NCBI GenBank assembly: GCA_964394395.1
Contig: CAYMWV010000189.1
Span: 1-6,609 of the forward strand
Reading direction: 5' to 3'
DNA length: 6,609 nucleotides
From: Sediminispirochaeta sp964394395
GTDB lineage: Bacteria; Spirochaetota; Spirochaetia; DSM-16054; Sediminispirochaetaceae
A model generated the notes under the pieces. That model made no database searches, had not been told where the DNA came from, and saw only the letters and a list, made by a program, of their open reading frames with translations. Within the stretch, counting starts at the first letter, position 1. Every line of letters begins with the position of its first letter. Below are positions 5,624 through 6,609 of this stretch, piece after piece. The translations under genes were made by a program, and so were the position numbers.

Positions 5624-6262
5624 TCACCGGTGCTCGGAAAGGGCGGTGAGCCGGCGCCGGTTCAGGAGGAGGATCGACCCGTCCTCCCGCAGCTCAATGA
5701 TACTTTCTTCCCGCAGTTTATCCAAAAAGCTGCGGATCGTATCCTGGGGAATTTCCATGGAGAGGCTCAGCTCCCGGAGCAGCTGCACCTGCTCCACCTT
5801 CCGGCCGTCCGAAGCGTGGACGGTAAAGGCGTAGAGGGTATTAAGCGCCATAAGGCCCCGCTGATCCCGACGGACCAGATGCTGAATCTGCAGGTTCGCC
5901 TGCTGCAGCCGCCGGGAGAGCTTATCGATGATATTGAGGGCGATCCGGGCGTTCTTCTCTATCATGCTGATAAAGCCCTCCCGGTTGAAACTGAGGAGCC
6001 TCACCGTATTGGCAGCGGTGGCGGTGGCACTCCGGGGGGTGTTACTCACAATTGCCATCTCCCCGAAAAACTCCCCTTTCCCCAGAACAGCCAGGACATG
6101 TTCAGTCTTCCCCATCGCTTTGGTGATCCGCACACTCCCCTCCTGGATGATGTACATCTGGTCCCCGGCTTCCCCCTCCCGAAAGATCACCTTCCCTTCA
6201 TCAAGGGTTTGTCCATATTTTGAAAAGAGATTTGCTTCCATATCGCCCCCAACATGAAGCAT
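5624..6262 (-). CDS. Crp/Fnr-type cyclic-nucleotide-binding transcriptional regulator
   Basis: A 212-residue cytosolic DNA-binding protein. The N-terminal beta-barrel sensor domain (about 12-115) contains the phosphate-binding cassette GEFFGEMAI with RSATA (63-71, 77-81). E68 and R77 match the residues that hold the cyclic nucleotide in E. coli CRP, so a cyclic nucleotide ligand is likely. A long dimer helix follows (about 103-130). The C-terminal winged helix (about 155-205) has its probable recognition helix in IPQDTIRSFLDKL (171-183). No cluster of cysteines supports an Fnr iron-sulfur role. The ATG at 6262 has AAGG five bases upstream, in a site mirrored at the divergent gene. An ATG at 6241 (MEANLFSKYGQ) is an alternative and fits the usual family start. 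Target genes are unknown; the divergent lipoprotein gene and glmS are the nearest candidates. Confidence 0.88.
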   Translation of the reverse strand: MLHVGGDMEANLFSKYGQTLDEGKVIFREGEAGDQMYIIQEGSVRITKAMGKTEHVLAVLGKGEFFGEMAIVSNTPRSATATAANTVRLLSFNREGFISMIEKNARIALNIIDKLSRRLQQANLQIQHLVRRDQRGLMALNTLYAFTVHASDGRKVEQVQLLRELSLSMEIPQDTIRSFLDKLREESIIELREDGSILLLNRRRLTALSEHR

Positions 6263-6303
6263 CGGTACCTTTTCGGTGTTATCTCCTAGTGGAGGTACCT
6301 ATG
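6260..6303. promoter_or_regulatory. Mirror-image start regions of two divergent genes
   Basis: The plus strand at 6293-6303 reads AGGTACCTATG and the minus strand at 6270-6260 reads AGGTACCGATG, an 11-bp inverted repeat with one mismatch centred near 6281. Each arm holds the ribosome site and the start codon of its gene. The plus arm extends to a full GGAGG. Only 38 bases lie between the two start codons, so at least one promoter must lie inside the opposite coding region. Confidence 0.6.
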
Positions 6304-6609
6304 CAAAGATTACATGTCCTATTTTCGTCACATTTCCACTTTCTGTCAAAGGTCTATTTTGCTTATTTCGGATTGATATTGCAATTGGCCGGGGCAGCAG
6401 CCATGGCCGGGGCAGCCACCATGGCCGGGGCAGTGCTCTTTTCAGCTTGTGTCCCCCTGGAGGATCCCCGGGTCTTTTCACCGGCAGATCTACGCCCGCC
6501 GGTGTTCCTCGGCTTTGAGCAGCCTGATGAGAGTTCCATCATCCTAAATTACAGCGAACCGGTTCGGCTTCGGGAGGAGACACTGCTGCTAAGTGACCGC
6601 TCCGGGGCA
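6301..6609 (+). CDS. Putative lipoprotein, partial (runs off the window)
   Basis: An open frame of 103 codons from ATG 6301 to the window end with no stop. GGAGG (6291-6295) lies five bases before the ATG, a strong ribosome site. The N-terminus is an unusually long export signal. A hydrophobic stretch from about residue 18 includes a six-residue repeat AGAAAM-AGAATM-AGAVLF (30-47) and reaches a likely lipobox, FSAC, with C50 as the acylated cysteine; F at position -3 is relaxed but seen in spirochaete lipoproteins. The mature part begins CVPLEDPRVFSPADLRPPVFLGF, and the stretch SIILNYSEPVRL resembles a strand pattern of bacterial Ig-like (Big_5/SbsA) domains, a weak inference. It is transcribed divergently from the Crp-type regulator. 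Function is unknown; a surface or periplasmic lipoprotein is the best guess. Confidence 0.7.
   Translation, partial: MQRLHVLFSSHFHFLSKVYFAYFGLILQLAGAAAMAGAATMAGAVLFSACVPLEDPRVFSPADLRPPVFLGFEQPDESSIILNYSEPVRLREETLLLSDRSGA
6321..6349 (-). promoter_or_regulatory. Possible promoter of the Crp-type regulator
   Basis: On the minus strand a consensus TTGACA (6349-6344) is followed after 17 bases by GAAAAT (6326-6321), a four-of-six match to the -10. Transcription would start near 6314, inside the divergent lipoprotein gene, giving a leader of about 50 bases. The perfect -35 is attractive but the -10 is poor. Confidence 0.3.
6387..6433. repeat. 18-bp tandem repeat in the lipoprotein signal peptide
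   Basis: Copies at 6387-6404 and 6405-6422 share 16 of 18 bases, and a third partial copy (GGCCGGGGCAG) lies at 6423-6433. The unit is six codons long and encodes AGAAAM, AGAATM and the start of AGAVLF, so copy-number change would lengthen or shorten the hydrophobic core without shifting the frame. Confidence 0.85.

Noticed and set aside
6276..6518. 80-codon plus-strand frame with a GRGSSHGRGS repeat
   Set aside because: It is an out-of-frame shadow of the lipoprotein gene, which has the strong GGAGG start site and a coherent signal peptide; the repeat is the 18-bp DNA repeat read in another frame.

Overview
The window looks like a chromosomal segment of a free-living, fairly GC-rich bacterium, possibly a spirochaete. 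That placement is a weak inference. It rests on the style of the Crp/Fnr-type regulator, a lipoprotein with a relaxed lipobox (F-S-A-C) and the general protein flavour; no rRNA or other clear marker is present. Most of the window reads as GC-rich core sequence. The block from about 1,500 to 3,540 is visibly AT-richer and carries accessory genes.

Left part (1-1,500): a plus-strand DUF4213/DUF364 protein of the putative metal-chelation type converges on a minus-strand gene for a small exported protein of unknown function. Their stop codons lie inside an 11-bp tandem repeat (858-890) that places stops in all six frames.

Middle part (1,520-3,529), all minus strand: a complete hipBA-type toxin-antitoxin pair. 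The hipB antitoxin gene comes first and overlaps the hipA kinase gene by four bases (GTGA). Ahead of it is an extended -10 promoter flanked by two near-identical AT-rich palindromes 41 bp apart, a likely autoregulatory operator. Upstream of hipB lies a broken Fic-family fragment: a one-base loss in an A-tract, a stop soon after, and no catalytic half.

Right part (3,530-6,609): glmS (glucosamine-6-phosphate synthase, minus strand) has its own good promoter and a hairpin-rich tail. Upstream of it, in the same direction, is a cyclic-nucleotide-binding Crp/Fnr-type regulator. A plus-strand lipoprotein gene diverges from the regulator and runs off the window end. The two divergent genes start from mirror-image copies of AGGTACCNATG.

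Most notable points: the accessory block sits directly downstream of glmS, the classic attTn7 integration position, and the end of this glmS keeps the conserved sequence read by TnsD-type targeting proteins. The hipBA operator, the Fic remnant and several short in-frame or frame-saturating tandem repeats (11, 18 and 24 bp) also deserve a second look. I saw no CRISPR array, tRNA, rRNA, intact insertion sequence or wholly new multi-gene system.
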